DNA of 64,000 nucleotides from Odontocerum albicorne (Eukaryota; Arthropoda; Insecta; Trichoptera; Odontoceridae), in contig OX463852.1 in assembly GCA_949825065.1 (NCBI GenBank), positions 15,166,127-15,230,126 on the forward strand, given 5' to 3'. The position numbers were made by a program, and so were the translations under genes. The stretch's first letter is position 1. Each line of letters begins with the position of its first letter. Below, piece by piece: positions 63,426 through 64,000 of the stretch. The notes beneath the pieces were generated by a model that was not told the origin of the DNA, searched no databases, and saw only the letters and a program-made list of their open reading frames with translations.

Positions 63426-64000
63426 TATAATATATCTTAGAATTTTCCAAAAACTGGGCATATTTTCATTAAGCCCAATAAATATTATAAGGATTTCAAA
63501 ATTATTACCCCTGCACCGCGACCCAACACATATTTTATTATTAAACTCCCCTTCATGGTAATGATTGTCAATTGATATAATGTTCATATTAACTTCTTGG
63601 TCTGTATTTATTGTATATTATTATCGTCTTTTGTACTAAGTATTGATTAGCCACTCTGTGTAAAATAATGATTAAAATATATGAAAAAAGGTATTTATTT
63701 TTGTCTTGGCACATATTTATTTTAATAAATTATACATAACATAAAGCATGAAGCAGCAAAAAGTCATTAGCATAATATACTCGTATTTCTCTTATCGAAT
63801 ATTTCCTTGCATACTACATGTAATCGGCATAAGCAGAATTTCTGGCCATTTTATTTATCTGTTTAATATAATATTTCTTCGATTCGTTCCACATTTTTGG
63901 AGCCAAGGTATGTACGTCATCAGTGGAGGCAAATGGGTATTTGATGACTGGCGAATTATCTTCCGAACTTCCCCTAAGCGTAGCGTGAGGCAGGTGACGT
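63426..64000. other. AT-rich DNA, nothing recognised
   Basis: Small frames at 63367-63587 on both strands overlap and are not supported. The window ends in slightly GC-richer sequence. Confidence 0.45.

Overview
The window looks like intergenic or intronic DNA from an arthropod nuclear genome, most likely an insect. It is AT-rich by eye, has no long open frames, and is filled with decayed mobile elements: mariner, Penelope-like elements (PLEs), RTE-like and Jockey/CR1-like LINEs, and tRNA-derived SINEs. The recurring LINE 3' tail (CTCTGCCTACCC, then GTGATGATATGTATG) reminds me of Lepidoptera/Trichoptera RTE tails, but that is recall and inference only. I recognise no host protein-coding gene, no rRNA and no free-standing functional tRNA gene. 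Almost every open frame is either TE debris or chance.

Layout. 0.2-9.3 kb: LINE 3' ends (258-1045, 1690-2031, 2553-2783, 3010-3335, 6225-6500, 7500-7815, 8460-8785, 8845-9260), two 37-bp minisatellites in or next to RTE-like coding tails, and SINE pieces. 10-15.5 kb: a foldback repeat (9981-10203), SINEs, a 200-bp satellite, and minus-strand RTE debris. 16.4-18.2 kb: a 34-bp minisatellite carrying a Penelope-like palindrome, a 38-bp minisatellite, and a palindromic PLE with GIY-YIG coding remains. 18.2-25 kb: a minus-strand RTE, 83-bp and 22-bp satellites, and a polyA-tailed LINE at 23970-24377. 25.9-31 kb: minus-strand LINEs, a PLE palindrome with an exact 14-bp target duplication (TSD) inserted in a SINE, and another foldback family. 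31-34.3 kb: a satellite invaded by a SINE, two further minisatellites, and a SINE whose promoter head is amplified in tandem. 36-48 kb: sparse DNA with three PLE palindromes, one with an exact 17-bp TSD. 50-64 kb: nested SINEs and RTEs, a Jockey remnant with intact YADD, a long RTE carboxy-terminal frame, a dead mariner with terminal repeats (60604-61555), and a PLE GIY-YIG endonuclease remnant (62900-63425).

Three patterns stand out. First, the octamer TACTCGTA/TACGAGTA occurs about 24 times where base composition predicts about 2. In four places an empty counterpart in the same window shows that TA became TA-CGAG-TA. The local mariner ends in CCTCG-TA, so these look like transposon excision footprints. 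Second, the PLE family survives mainly as palindromes made of two inverted copies of its own 3' end. One arm is full length and the other truncated, and two copies have exact TSDs. Third, TE sequence repeatedly seeds short tandem arrays (LINE tails and SINE promoter heads).

No functional pathway or operon can be inferred. The annotation is a repeat map. Boundaries are by eye, usually good to about 10-30 bases.
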